Source: Planomicrobium sp. Y74 (lineage in GTDB: Bacteria > Bacillota > Bacilli > Bacillales_A > Planococcaceae). Taken from it: a DNA stretch of 64,000 bases. The translations under genes and the position numbers were made by a program. This document shows positions 10,088 to 18,915 of this stretch, one piece after another. Positions within the stretch are counted from its first letter, which is position 1. Every line of letters starts with the position of its first letter. The notes under the pieces were generated by a model. The model was given only the letters and a program-made list of their open reading frames with translations, did no database searches and was not told the origin of the DNA. Where the stretch lies: the NCBI RefSeq assembly GCF_003668635.1, contig NZ_RCWH01000002.1, forward strand, positions 310,001-374,000, in the 5' to 3' direction.

Positions 10088-10494
10088 ATCTTGTAAAAGC
10101 GTGGGATATTCTGAAGGAAAAAGGATATAAGGAAACTTCAAAGCGCAATCAGATACTGGAGTTGTTCGTAAATGACGACCGTTACCTTACCGCCCGTGAC
10201 CTTCTGGATGTAATGCAAAAAGACTATCCGAGCATGAGCTATGATACGGTCTACCGCAACCTGGCGACTTTCGTCAGCCTCGGTATATTGGAAGAGACGG
10301 AACTGTCAGGTGAGCGCCATTTCCGCATGCACTGTGAAAGTGATTCTCATCACCATCATTTCATCTGCATGGATTGCGGCAAAATCAAAGAGATACCGGT
10401 GTGCCCAATGGATATGATCGGTGCGGCATTGCCAGCCTATGAAATCGATAACCATAAATTCGAAATCTACGGTAAGTGCCCTGCATGTAAATAA
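10084..10494 (+). CDS. zur: Zinc uptake regulator Zur (Fur family)
   Basis: Fur-family repressor that blocks zinc-uptake genes when zinc is bound. N-terminal winged helix (TSKRNQILELFVNDDRYLTARDLLDVM with SYDTVYRNLATF), then a dimerisation domain with HHHHFICMDCGK and a C-terminal CPAC, giving the two CxxC structural zinc sites. It has 136 residues. Its place behind znuB and the Zur box at 8431 favour Zur over Fur or PerR. The stop codon is directly followed by a short relic of the 123-bp repeat. Confidence 0.9.
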   Translation: MNLVKAWDILKEKGYKETSKRNQILELFVNDDRYLTARDLLDVMQKDYPSMSYDTVYRNLATFVSLGILEETELSGERHFRMHCESDSHHHHFICMDCGKIKEIPVCPMDMIGAALPAYEIDNHKFEIYGKCPACK

Positions 10495-10515
10495 CGAAAA
10501 GCGACAGCGCCCGTG
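10495..10515. repeat. Relic of the 123-bp repeat at the zur stop codon
   Basis: CGAAAAGCGACAGCGCCCGT directly after the zur TAA matches the left end of the repeat family (GAAAAGCGACGGCACCCGT). The remainder of the unit is missing. Confidence 0.6.
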
Positions 10516-10554
10516 TTTTCATACGAATCATTTTAGCGGTGCCAATACCCAAAC

Positions 10555-10588
10555 AAAAAAGCCGATTGCTCAATGCAATCGGCTTTTT
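10555..10588. terminator. Bidirectional terminator between zur and yqfW
   Basis: AAAAAAGCCGATTG / CAATCGGCTTTTT with a 7-base loop. It has A- and T-runs on both sides and serves the convergent genes. Confidence 0.9.
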
Positions 10589-10589
10589 C

Positions 10590-11186
10590 CTATTTGTTTT
10601 GAGTTGTTAGAGCACTTTGGACTCCGAATTCTTTGTCCACCCATTGCTCAGCTTCGAGCCAGTTATAAACCCGGATAACTTTATTGGGTACCGGATCCTG
10701 ATTATATGGAGTATTGAATAAGATGACGGGAATATCAAGCTCTTCGCTGATTTCAACAGCGTTGTCATGCTTATCCTCAAAGAAGAGGTCAACATTATGT
10801 CTTTTCGCTGTTTCAATCTTTTTATGCGTGCCGATCAATTCAATATGATCAAAGGCGATAGCATGTTTTTTGAACCATTCGAAGGTGATATCCATAACAT
10901 TCTCGCCACGGGCTGATATATAGAATAATTCATATTGCTCTTTCCATTGATTCAGAATGCTTTTTGCGTTTTCTGATACCGGGGAAGAAGCATAGATCGT
11001 TGATTCCGCTTCCCGGAACCAGGAATAGAATTCTCCGGGTTCCAAATGGGGAAGGGCTGATGTAAGGTCGTATTCCTTAATATCATCTAATGTCAACTCA
11101 CTATTGAATTGCTTATTTATATGTGGAATCAATGAAGTGGGAGATGTAACAGTCCCATCTATATCGATGCCGAATCGATATCTCAT
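10590..11186 (-). CDS. yqfW: HAD-family 5'-nucleotidase-like protein (YqfW)
   Basis: Putative nucleotidase of the HAD superfamily, 198 residues, in the 5'(3')-deoxyribonucleotidase-like (NT5C) group. Motif I is DIDGTVTSP (residues 7-15). Motif II is the ISARGEN stretch. The C-terminal part has DLFFEDKHDNAVEIS, the motif III/IV aspartates. In B. subtilis yqfW also lies beside zur. It reads in the same direction as ispG, 13 bases downstream, so the two may be co-transcribed. The physiological substrate is unknown. Confidence 0.88.
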   Translation of the reverse strand: MRYRFGIDIDGTVTSPTSLIPHINKQFNSELTLDDIKEYDLTSALPHLEPGEFYSWFREAESTIYASSPVSENAKSILNQWKEQYELFYISARGENVMDITFEWFKKHAIAFDHIELIGTHKKIETAKRHNVDLFFEDKHDNAVEISEELDIPVILFNTPYNQDPVPNKVIRVYNWLEAEQWVDKEFGVQSALTTQNK

Positions 11187-11198
11187 AGCATCACTACC

Positions 11199-12320
11199 TT
11201 AAGCTTGTTGTTTTTCCGCTTCTGCTTTCTCTGCGGCTTGCTTTTCAAAATATTCCTGGGCAAGCTTGTCGATTTCTATTTTCAGCTCTTCTACCATTGT
11301 ATCTTCCGGCACTTTGCGTACAGTCTTGCCGTGCATGAACAGCAATCCTTCGCCGCGGGCACCCGCGATGCCGATATCCGCTTCACGCGCTTCTCCCGGT
11401 CCGTTTACCGCACAGCCAAGAACAGCCACTTTGAGCGGAGCTTTGATATGGGAGATATATTCTTCGACTTCATTGGCAATCGAAATCAAATCAATCTCGA
11501 TGCGCCCGCAAGTTGGGCAGGAAATCAATGTTGCGGCATTTGATGAAAGGCCGAACACTTTCAGCATTTCACGTGCCACTTTCACTTCTTCGACAGGATC
11601 GGCACTTAGAGAAACACGAAGCGTGTTGCCGATTCCTTTTTGCAGTAAGGCACCCAGGCCTGCTGCTGATTTTACTGTTCCAGAGAATAAAGTTCCCGAT
11701 TCAGTGATGCCAAGATGCAGCGGATAATCAAATGCTTTCGATGCTTTTTCGTATGCTTCAACCGCAAGCTGAACGTCAGACGCTTTCAACGATACGATGA
11801 TGTCATGGAAATCAAGGTCTTCCAGGATTTTAATATGGTGAAGAGCACTTTCAACCATGCCATCAGCAGTCGGATAACCGTATTTCTCTAAAATTTTACG
11901 TTCCAGAGATCCGGCATTTACGCCGATGCGAATTGGAATACCTTTTGCTTTGCATGCATTGACGACCGCTTCGACTTTTTCACGGCGACCGATGTTGCCG
12001 GGATTAATACGGATTTTATCAGCGCCCTGTTCGATTGCAATAAGCGCTAATTTATAATCAAAATGGATGTCGACAACAAGAGGGATGTTAATACGCTTTT
12101 TAATCTCGCCGATCGCATATGCTGCGCGCTCATCTGGACATGCTACGCGGACAACCTGGCAGCCTGCTTCTTCGAGGCGAAGAATTTCTGCGACTGTCGC
12201 TTCCACGTCATGTGTTTTTGTTGTAGCCATACTTTGAATGAAAAGTTCATTGCTGCCGCCGATTGTGATGTCTCCAACTTTAACGGGGCGTGTTTTTGAA
12301 CGGTGAATGATCTCACTCAT
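11199..12320 (-). CDS. ispG: 4-hydroxy-3-methylbut-2-en-1-yl diphosphate synthase IspG
   Basis: Penultimate MEP-pathway enzyme, a [4Fe-4S] protein making HMBPP from MEcPP. TIM-barrel stretches are [34 protein letters not shown] and [10 protein letters not shown]. The cluster-binding part has LISCPTCGR and [15 protein letters not shown] start at ATG ([13 protein letters not shown]); a TTG one codon upstream also has SD spacing (AAAGGAGAG). It has 373 residues with an Ala/Glu/Lys/Gln-rich tail. ispH, dxs and ispA are elsewhere in this window. Confidence 0.95.
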   Translation of the reverse strand: MSEIIHRSKTRPVKVGDITIGGSNELFIQSMATTKTHDVEATVAEILRLEEAGCQVVRVACPDERAAYAIGEIKKRINIPLVVDIHFDYKLALIAIEQGADKIRINPGNIGRREKVEAVVNACKAKGIPIRIGVNAGSLERKILEKYGYPTADGMVESALHHIKILEDLDFHDIIVSLKASDVQLAVEAYEKASKAFDYPLHLGITESGTLFSGTVKSAAGLGALLQKGIGNTLRVSLSADPVEEVKVAREMLKVFGLSSNAATLISCPTCGRIEIDLISIANEVEEYISHIKAPLKVAVLGCAVNGPGEAREADIGIAGARGEGLLFMHGKTVRKVPEDTMVEELKIEIDKLAQEYFEKQAAEKAEAEKQQA

Positions 12321-12342
12321 CAATTATCTCTCCTTTTGGGAT

Positions 12343-12405
12343 ATTCCGGCTGATGCACCGGTCCCGCTTTTCTTCTGCCGGAATAACTGAGGAATGTGCT
12401 TCCTC
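12343..12405 (-). promoter_or_regulatory. Hairpin-rich leader of ispG
   Basis: On the minus strand upstream of ispG there is GAGGAA-loop-TTCCTC, then ATTCCGGC ... GCCGGAAT (8-bp perfect arms, 26-base loop) ending just before the SD. No known riboswitch class is recognised and there is no T-run. It could be an mRNA stability or attenuation structure. Confidence 0.3.
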
Positions 12406-12479
12406 TCCGGTACTACCTCATGCCTATTGCTATTTTAGCAGTCACGGCTTGTAAAATACAAGAAAGAGCTTTGAAAGCC

Positions 12480-12995
12480 TTAATTGCGCTGCTGCGGCTT
12501 TTTTGGATAATACTTGATTGCCATGTAAAGATAAACAAGAGTCAACAGCGATAACATGAGCGGCAGCCATTCATTATCCACCAAAAAGCCGACGGCGAAC
12601 GAAAGAATTGTCGGAAATGTGACGCTCAGCGCAGCTGTACGCCATAAATGCCGGAACTCCCCCCGGCGCTTCAAAATCTTTAAGTATCCCATTCCGATCC
12701 AGGCGAAAAGACTGATTTTAATGAAATGATAGAGGGTAGTAGAAACAAACAGCAGAATGAATGCCAAAGGATAGAGAAGCCATTCGATCTCTTCTATATA
12801 AACGAGCAAACCTTCCAAATCGCCGGACACACTGTTTAAACCAATCACGAACTCTACAAAAGCCACGATTGTCAGCAACAGGATGAAAAGAAAAACAAAG
12901 CGCATTATTTTGCCTATCGATAGTATTCTGACGGCTGCCTGCTTTTTAGGTTCCATTAAACTGGCCTTCAGCAATTGATAAATATTCAATTTCAT
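12480..12995 (-). CDS. DUF1189-like membrane protein
   Basis: A 171-residue membrane protein with about four hydrophobic segments. The N-terminal MKLNIYQLLKASLMEPKKQAAVRILSIGKIMRFVF followed by transmembrane helices resembles the DUF1189 family found in many Firmicutes. The C-terminus is basic (YYPKKPQQRN). The SD (GGAAG) precedes the ATG. It is upstream of ispG on the same strand but separated by about 160 bases with its own leader. No function can be given. Confidence 0.7.
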   Translation of the reverse strand: MKLNIYQLLKASLMEPKKQAAVRILSIGKIMRFVFLFILLLTIVAFVEFVIGLNSVSGDLEGLLVYIEEIEWLLYPLAFILLFVSTTLYHFIKISLFAWIGMGYLKILKRRGEFRHLWRTAALSVTFPTILSFAVGFLVDNEWLPLMLSLLTLVYLYMAIKYYPKKPQQRN

Positions 12996-13156
12996 CTTCC
13001 TTTCATCTATATTAATATCCTACCACGATATTAATTCCAAATAATTATGCTTTGTTACGGGAATGTAAATTTTTATTAAAGGTATTTACAATTCGCTATA
13101 GAACTATTCATAATAGACAAGGTGTCAATATGCTAATCTAGGAGTGATTGTTAATC

Positions 13157-14788
13157 GTGGAAATGAACTGGCAAGAAATACTATTCGCCTTCTTTGGTGG
13201 ACTTGGTGTATTCCTTTTCTCCATTAAATATATGGGAGATGCTTTGCAAAAAGTGGCAGGGGATAAGCTTCGGGATATATTAGATCGTTTTACAACGAAT
13301 CCATTTATGGGGGTTCTGGTCGGTATTATAGTAACCATTCTCATTCAATCCAGTTCAGGTACGACAGTAATCGTCGTCGGACTGGTAAGTGCCGGGTTCA
13401 TGACTTTGCGCCAGGCAATTGGTGTCATTATGGGAGCTAATATCGGTACTACTGTTACGGCGTTCATCATCGGACTTGATGTAGGAGCGTACGCTTTGCC
13501 GATCATGGCCGTTGGTGCTTTCATGATCTTCTTCTTTAAGAAGAATAAAATTCAGAATATCGGCCAGGTCATTTTCGGTTTCGGGGGCTTATTCTTCGGA
13601 ATGGAAACGATGAGCGGAGCAATGAAGCCGTTGCGTGAATTGCCGGCATTCATCGATATGACGGTCAATTTGAGTGAGATGCCTATTTTGGGCGTAGCAG
13701 TAGGAACCATCTTCACTTTAATAGTACAAAGTTCAAGTGGTACCATAGCAATCCTTCAAGGTCTATATGCTGAAGGTCTTGTGACACTTGATGCTGCATT
13801 GCCTGTACTCTTCGGTGATAACATCGGTACTACCATTACAGCTGTTCTTGCTGCACTTGGTACATCCGTTGCAGCCCGACGTGCAGCAGCAGTCCATGTC
13901 CTATTCAACGTCATAGGATCTATTATCTTCCTGATTTTGCTTGTACCATTCACGGCTTATGTGACTTGGCTCGGCAGCACATTCGGGTTGGAACCGAAAA
14001 TGGAAATCGCATTTGCCCACGGAACATTCAACATTACAAATACAATCATCCAATTCCCGCTTATCGGTCTCTGGGCATATCTTGTTACCAAGCTGATACC
14101 GGGTGAAGAAGTGACGATTGAATTTAAGCCGAAACACCTTGATATTCATTTTATCGAGCAGTCGCCTTCCATCGCTCTTGGCCAGGCAAAAGAGGAAATT
14201 CTCCGCATGGGTCAATATTCGGTTCAGGGTTTGCAAGAAACTTATGAATATCTAAAAACCAAGAGTTCGAAAAATGCTGAGACCGGCTATCAGCTGGAAG
14301 ATGCCATAAACAATCTAGACAGCAAAATCACTGATTATCTCGTATTGATTTCTGCAGAGTCGATTTCAGCTGCAGATTCAACGCGCCATACTATGCTGAT
14401 GGAAACTGTCCGTGATATCGAACGAATCGGTGACCACTTTGAAAATATCATTGAGTTGATTGATTATCAGGTTAATAACCGGGTGAATCTTACAGAAGAT
14501 GCAATGGAAGACTTGAGAGAAATGTTCACTCTAACCATTGCTACTGTACAAAAATCATTGGATGCACTTGATACGACAAGCCATGAACTTGCACGTGAAG
14601 TTGCGGAACAGGAAGACCTCATCGATAAGATGGAGCGTAAATTCCGTAAAAAACATATTCTTCGCTTAAATGAAGGAGCATGTTCAGCACAGGCTGGTAT
14701 CGTATTCGTTGATATCATCAGCAACCTTGAACGAATCGGCGACCATTCAGTAAATATCGCGGAAGCTATTCTGGGCAACCGTGCTTAA
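13157..14788 (+). CDS. Na/Pi cotransporter family protein with PhoU domain
   Basis: Sodium-dependent phosphate symporter-type protein. It has two copies of the Na/Pi-cotransporter repeat with the QSSSGT signature (IQSSSGTTVIVVGLVSAGFM near residue 55 and VQSSSGTIAILQGLY near residue 195). A C-terminal PhoU-like helical domain (about residues 340-540) contains the IERIGDHFENI and LERIGDHSVNIAE repeats. It is close to 543 residues. The start is uncertain: GTG 13157 is about 10 bases from AGGAGTG, TTG 13148 sits too close, and ATG 13163 is also in frame. The PhoU-like tail and nearby pst operon suggest phosphate handling. Confidence 0.9.
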   Translation: MEMNWQEILFAFFGGLGVFLFSIKYMGDALQKVAGDKLRDILDRFTTNPFMGVLVGIIVTILIQSSSGTTVIVVGLVSAGFMTLRQAIGVIMGANIGTTVTAFIIGLDVGAYALPIMAVGAFMIFFFKKNKIQNIGQVIFGFGGLFFGMETMSGAMKPLRELPAFIDMTVNLSEMPILGVAVGTIFTLIVQSSSGTIAILQGLYAEGLVTLDAALPVLFGDNIGTTITAVLAALGTSVAARRAAAVHVLFNVIGSIIFLILLVPFTAYVTWLGSTFGLEPKMEIAFAHGTFNITNTIIQFPLIGLWAYLVTKLIPGEEVTIEFKPKHLDIHFIEQSPSIALGQAKEEILRMGQYSVQGLQETYEYLKTKSSKNAETGYQLEDAINNLDSKITDYLVLISAESISAADSTRHTMLMETVRDIERIGDHFENIIELIDYQVNNRVNLTEDAMEDLREMFTLTIATVQKSLDALDTTSHELAREVAEQEDLIDKMERKFRKKHILRLNEGACSAQAGIVFVDIISNLERIGDHSVNIAEAILGNRA

Positions 14789-14835
14789 GAAGAGCTGAAA
14801 CACTTTCTCCAGAAAATTTCCCTAACGATAATGAT

Positions 14836-14900
14836 CTCCCTTTCATCTTTCTTTACATTTTAAAAAATGTAGGGCACGATGGAAGGGAGTTTTTAATTTT
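14836..14900 (+). terminator. Long-stem terminator after the Na/Pi transporter gene
   Basis: CTCCCTTTCATC / GATGGAAGGGAG outer stem with an inner TACATTTT / AAAATGTA stem, then TTTTT. Confidence 0.8.
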
Positions 14901-14954
14901 ATATGAATGAAGTACTTTTTTAAATTTGAGAAAGCTATAAAAGGAGCGGATTTC

Positions 14955-15198
14955 TGTCTAGACTTCTGCAGCCCAGCCCCTCGAGTCGCTTCGGGTTTGA
15001 TCTTCATGGCAAAAACCGCCATGCTGCTCAAACCCTCCAGCGCTTGTCAGGGCTTAGCGGGCGCAGTCGCTTTTCGGTGTCCAGACTCCAGCGGCCCAAC
15101 TCTTCGGATCATAAGCCACTCTGGCTCTGCGGCAAGAACCGCCGCTCCACCAGATCGTCTTATGCCCTTCAGAGCTAAACGGGCGCTGTCGCTTTTCT
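14955..15198 (-). repeat. Two head-to-tail copies of the about 123-bp repeat
   Basis: Two divergent units in minus orientation: 14955 to about 15078 and about 15077 to 15198. Each starts (plus strand) with GTCTAGAC or GTCCAGACTCC. Each passes through a CTTCGG...TTGATC or CTCTTCGGATCATAAGCC arm and its complement (GGGCTTAGCGGGCGCAGTCG or CAGAGCTAAACGGGCGCTGT), and ends CGCTTTTC. The second copy ends 19 bases before the DUF456 gene start. The rest of the 14789-15216 gap has only the terminator. Confidence 0.75.
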
Positions 15199-15216
15199 CA
15201 AGGAGGAGGAACGGAT

Positions 15217-15705
15217 ATGGAATCATTGGAAGTAATCGGCTGGATAGTAGTTTTACTGTTTTTTGTAATCGGTTTTGTCGGACTGGTTTATCCGGTCGTA
15301 CCAGCAGTGCTGTTTATTTTCGGCGGATTTATCATGTACGGTCTGTTTTTCGACTTTGCGGATCTCCCGTGGTGGTTCTGGCTTATCCAATTATTGTTTG
15401 TCGCTCTGCTCTTCAGTGCTGACGCCTTATCCAATGCCTATAGTGTCAAACGCTTCGGCGGCTCTAAGGCAGGATTCTGGGGGAGCATGCTGGGTCTTAT
15501 CATCGGCCCATTTGTAATCCCAATCATCGGCATCATTATCGGTCCGTTTGTTGGAGCAATTGGTGCAGAATTAATATTCAACAGGTCAAACTTTAAACAG
15601 GCGTTTCGTTCAGGGATTGGTTCGGTTGTCGGGTTTATCACATCGGTTTTTACAAAAGGGATAATCCAATTCGTTATGGTGATATTATTCTTTATTGTGG
15701 TTTAA
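15217..15705 (+). CDS. yqgC: DUF456 family membrane protein (YqgC-like)
   Basis: A 162-residue, almost entirely hydrophobic protein with five to six membrane segments and glycine-rich stretches (GFVGLVYPVVPAVLFIFGG, GSMLGLIIGPFVIPIIG, IIIGPFVGAIGAELIF) typical of DUF456. B. subtilis yqgC lies next to sodA, as here. The SD AAGGAGGAGG directly follows the interspersed repeat, so the promoter must lie upstream of or inside the repeat. Function is unknown. Confidence 0.85.
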   Translation: MESLEVIGWIVVLLFFVIGFVGLVYPVVPAVLFIFGGFIMYGLFFDFADLPWWFWLIQLLFVALLFSADALSNAYSVKRFGGSKAGFWGSMLGLIIGPFVIPIIGIIIGPFVGAIGAELIFNRSNFKQAFRSGIGSVVGFITSVFTKGIIQFVMVILFFIVV

Positions 15706-15815
15706 CTCAGTCGAAGGTCTGATTAAATTGGATGTTCATGCATTTTAATTGTATCAACTTGCAAACTTTGATACGCTAGGAAAGTAGAACAATAGACTCA
15801 AGGAGGAATTTAATC

Positions 15816-16424
15816 ATGGCTTATGAATTACCGGAACTACCTTACGCGTATGACGCACTGGAACCACACATCGACAAAGAGACGATGAATATTCACCACA
15901 CAAAACACCATAATACTTACGTAACCAATGTTAACGCTGCCCTGGAAGGCCACGAAGATCTTTCTTCAAAATCTGTAGAAGAACTGATTTCTGACTTGAA
16001 CGCTGTGCCTGAAGATATTCGTACAGCTGTACGCAATAACGGCGGTGGACACGCAAACCACTCATTATTCTGGCAATTATTGACTCCAAACGGCACTGGC
16101 GCTCCATCAGGTGCACTTGCGGAAGCAATCGACAGCAAGTTCGGCAGCTTTGACGAATTCAAAACGAAATTCGAAGCAGCCGGTAAAACACGCTTCGGTT
16201 CAGGCTGGGCTTGGCTTGTTGTATCTAATGGTGAATTGGAAGTAACTTCAACTGCCAACCAGGATTCTCCATTGATGGACGGCAAAACGCCAATTCTTGG
16301 AGTAGACGTTTGGGAGCATGCTTACTACTTGAAATACCAGAACAAACGCCCTGACTATTTGGCTGCTTTCTGGAACGTAGTAAACTGGGACGAAGTTTCA
16401 AAACGCTATGAAGCTGCAAAATAA
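15816..16424 (+). CDS. sodA: Superoxide dismutase (Mn/Fe type)
   Basis: Detoxifies superoxide in the cytoplasm. At 202 residues it has normal SodA length. Metal ligands are visible: His in [11 protein letters not shown] (about residue 27), His in NHSLFWQLL (about 82), and Asp and His in [19 protein letters not shown] (about 165 and 169). The start ATG has an AAGGAGG SD. It is monocistronic, closed by a strong terminator. Manganese is likely because the closest Bacillus relatives use it, but that is inference. Confidence 0.97.
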   Translation: MAYELPELPYAYDALEPHIDKETMNIHHTKHHNTYVTNVNAALEGHEDLSSKSVEELISDLNAVPEDIRTAVRNNGGGHANHSLFWQLLTPNGTGAPSGALAEAIDSKFGSFDEFKTKFEAAGKTRFGSGWAWLVVSNGELEVTSTANQDSPLMDGKTPILGVDVWEHAYYLKYQNKRPDYLAAFWNVVNWDEVSKRYEAAK

Positions 16425-16444
16425 TAAACTATAAATGAAACCTG

Positions 16445-16483
16445 ACACACACTTTTTCGTCTGAAAAAGTGTGTGTTTTTTAT
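16445..16483 (+). terminator. Terminator after sodA
   Basis: ACACACACTTTTTC / GAAAAAGTGTGTGT with a 4-base loop and a T-run. Confidence 0.92.
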
Positions 16484-16537
16484 TGTTCGATGATATACTA
16501 GCTTTTGGATATTTCACCGGAAGGAGAACTTTACTAA

Positions 16538-18745
16538 ATGACCCAACCCAATAATAGGAGAGTAAGCCAGGCGAAGTCTAAGCTGAAATCCCATACCGTC
16601 TTTCGCATGAATGTCCTTTTTTTCTCCATTTTCCTGCTTTTCTCAATGCTGATTCTGAGACTCGGTTATCTGCAGATCGTAAAAGGTGAAGATTATGCGC
16701 GTGCACTTGCAAGAACCGAAGAAGTACCGGTCAATACGAGTGTGCCGAGAGGCCGGATCTTCGACAGTGAGGGCCGTGTTCTTGTTGACAATGATCCTGT
16801 CAGTGCCATTACATATACGGCAATGCAGACTACCAAGCGCTCTGAAATGTTGGAAACAGCAAGAGAACTGGCGAAATTGATTGAAAAAGATGATAAACGT
16901 GTAACCGAGCGGGATAAACAGGATTTTTATATAATGCTTAACACTGAGGAAGCAACAGCAAAAGTGACGGATGAAGAACGCCAAGCCATCCAGAACGAAG
17001 AAATCACCGAAAAAGAAAAGCAGCGTAAGCTGGATGATTTAATCCGGGAAAAGATCACAGAGGAAGAATTGGCAAGCCTTACTGCCGAAGACATTGAAAC
17101 TCTGGCGATATTCCGGGAGATGACTTCGGGTTATGCGTTGTCTCCTCAAATTATTAAGAATGAAGAAGTGACACCGGAAGAATTTGCCCGTGTATCGGAA
17201 AGACTGACGGACCCGAAACTGAAAGGCGTAAACACCATTACGGATTGGAAACGCGTCAAAACGAGCGACTTGACGATTCTTGGAAGTACAACGACTCCTG
17301 AACAAGGGATTCCTTCCAGTCAATTGGAATATTTCCTGGCCCGCGATTACTCCCGCAATGACCGTGTCGGAACCAGCTTTTTGGAACAGCAATATGAAGA
17401 TGTTTTGCAGGGACAAAAATCTGTAGTGAAAAATATAACGGATGGCAGAGGCCGCGTTATTGATACAATTCCATCGGATGAAGGAAAGCCTGGCAAGGAT
17501 TTGATGCTTACAATTGACAGCGAATTGCAGACATCTGTAGAAGATATTGTAGAAAAGCATTTACGTCAATTAAAGGCAGGCCCCAATTCTCAGTTGGTGA
17601 AAGATGCTTATCTGGTCATGATGGACCCGCGAACTGGAGAAATACTCTCCATGGTCGGTAAACGGATTGACCGTGATGAAAACGGCAAAATGGTAATACA
17701 GGACCATTCATATGCAGCGGTGACTGCCGCCTATGCGTCCGGTTCTTCTGTGAAAGGGGCGACTCTTTTGACAGGCTATGCCCAGGATGCAGTGGAAATG
17801 AGCGATTATTTGGTTGATGAACCTTTACAGATTAAGGACACGCCACTTAAACGATCTATTTTCAATAAAACATTATTCAATAGAATCCCGATGTCAGATC
17901 TTACAGCAATCGAACGTTCATCCAACGTTTATATGTTTAAAATAGCATTGGAAATAGCGAACGAGACTTATGCTTATAATGAGCCGATTGATATTTCAGC
18001 CAGTTCTTTCGATACTATGAGAAATTCATTCGCACAGTTTGGACTTGGCATCAAAACAGGCATTGACCTCCCTTTTGAAGGAACAGGTTATAATGGCGGT
18101 TCAAGTGATGGAAGTAAAATACTCGATTTTGCTATCGGCCAGTATGATACGTATACGCCGATGCAATTGGTCCAATACATTTCAACAATTGCAAATGATG
18201 GATATCGTATGGAACCGCATCTTGTAAAAGAGATACGTGGCGCATCGACAGATGGGGAAAACCTGGGTCCGGTGGAAACGGTGATTGAGCCTAAAATCCT
18301 GAACCGGATCAGTAACTCACAGGCGGAAATCGATCACCTGAAAAAAGGGATGCGTAATGTTTATATTGGAAGCCAAGGTTCAGCCCGTGCTTATTTCAAT
18401 GATACAGACTATACAGCTGCCGGAAAAACCGGTACGGCTGAAGTTCAATTCTATGATGATAAAACGAACCCTTACTATACAAAGGATTCCATAACAACAA
18501 CACATGTCGGTTTTGCACCATATGAAAACCCGGAAGTTGCTTACGCAGTGATGATTCCTTATATTACGACAAACACGAGTATAGTGCCCCCAACAAGTAA
18601 CCTGATTGTGCGGGAAGCACTCGATAAATACTTCGAACTCCGTGAAACCAAAACGGAAGAATCTCCTTCAGTCATCAAACCTCCATACTCCAATGAATTG
18701 ATTGAAGAAGGCGAAGAAGAACCGATAGACGCTGAAAACGAATAA
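16538..18745 (+). CDS. pbpA: Class B penicillin-binding protein (transpeptidase)
   Basis: Peptidoglycan D,D-transpeptidase anchored by one N-terminal helix (about residues 27-48). A dimerisation domain starts at PVNTSVPRGRIFDSEGRVLVDNDP, and the C-terminal transpeptidase domain carries SSVK (about residue 403, in place of STFK), SSN (in ERSSNVYMFK) and KTG (AAGKTGTAEV). The 735 residues include a lysine- and glutamate-rich insert around residues 110-230. Position behind sodA matches B. subtilis pbpA (yqgF), the rod-shape PBP2A. If the host is a coccus, its role could be general septal or peripheral synthesis. Confidence 0.92.
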   Translation: MTQPNNRRVSQAKSKLKSHTVFRMNVLFFSIFLLFSMLILRLGYLQIVKGEDYARALARTEEVPVNTSVPRGRIFDSEGRVLVDNDPVSAITYTAMQTTKRSEMLETARELAKLIEKDDKRVTERDKQDFYIMLNTEEATAKVTDEERQAIQNEEITEKEKQRKLDDLIREKITEEELASLTAEDIETLAIFREMTSGYALSPQIIKNEEVTPEEFARVSERLTDPKLKGVNTITDWKRVKTSDLTILGSTTTPEQGIPSSQLEYFLARDYSRNDRVGTSFLEQQYEDVLQGQKSVVKNITDGRGRVIDTIPSDEGKPGKDLMLTIDSELQTSVEDIVEKHLRQLKAGPNSQLVKDAYLVMMDPRTGEILSMVGKRIDRDENGKMVIQDHSYAAVTAAYASGSSVKGATLLTGYAQDAVEMSDYLVDEPLQIKDTPLKRSIFNKTLFNRIPMSDLTAIERSSNVYMFKIALEIANETYAYNEPIDISASSFDTMRNSFAQFGLGIKTGIDLPFEGTGYNGGSSDGSKILDFAIGQYDTYTPMQLVQYISTIANDGYRMEPHLVKEIRGASTDGENLGPVETVIEPKILNRISNSQAEIDHLKKGMRNVYIGSQGSARAYFNDTDYTAAGKTGTAEVQFYDDKTNPYYTKDSITTTHVGFAPYENPEVAYAVMIPYITTNTSIVPPTSNLIVREALDKYFELRETKTEESPSVIKPPYSNELIEEGEEEPIDAENE

Positions 18746-18752
18746 GCTTTAT

Positions 18753-18788
18753 AGCTCGCTCTGCTAAAATGCAGAGCGGGCTTTTTTA
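18753..18788 (+). terminator. Terminator after pbpA
   Basis: GCTCGCTCTGC / GCAGAGCGGGC with loop TAAAAT and TTTTTT. Confidence 0.88.
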
Positions 18789-18820
18789 CTTTCTATAGGA
18801 TTTATTTCAAAAAATCCACA

Positions 18821-18874
18821 TTTACAATCTCTTAACAATGCCTTTATATGTCCTCAACAATCGTTCTTTATAGT
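18821..18874 (+). promoter_or_regulatory. Pho box and promoter of the pst operon
   Basis: Four TTnACA-like hexamers spaced exactly 11 bases start to start: TTTACA (18821), TTAACA (18832), TTTATA (18843), TCAACA (18854). A -10-like TATAGT follows at 18869-18874. This is the classic layout of a PhoP~P binding region replacing a -35 box, known from B. subtilis pstS. It implies PhoPR control of pstSCAB-phoU. Confidence 0.8.
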
Positions 18875-18915
18875 TAAGACTGTAAACAAAAACAAACTAT
18901 TTGGGGGCGTAACAA

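Noticed and set aside
14907-15422. 171-codon plus-strand ORF before and into yqgC
   Set aside because: It runs through two GC-rich interspersed repeats and then out of frame over yqgC. It has no SD and no family features.
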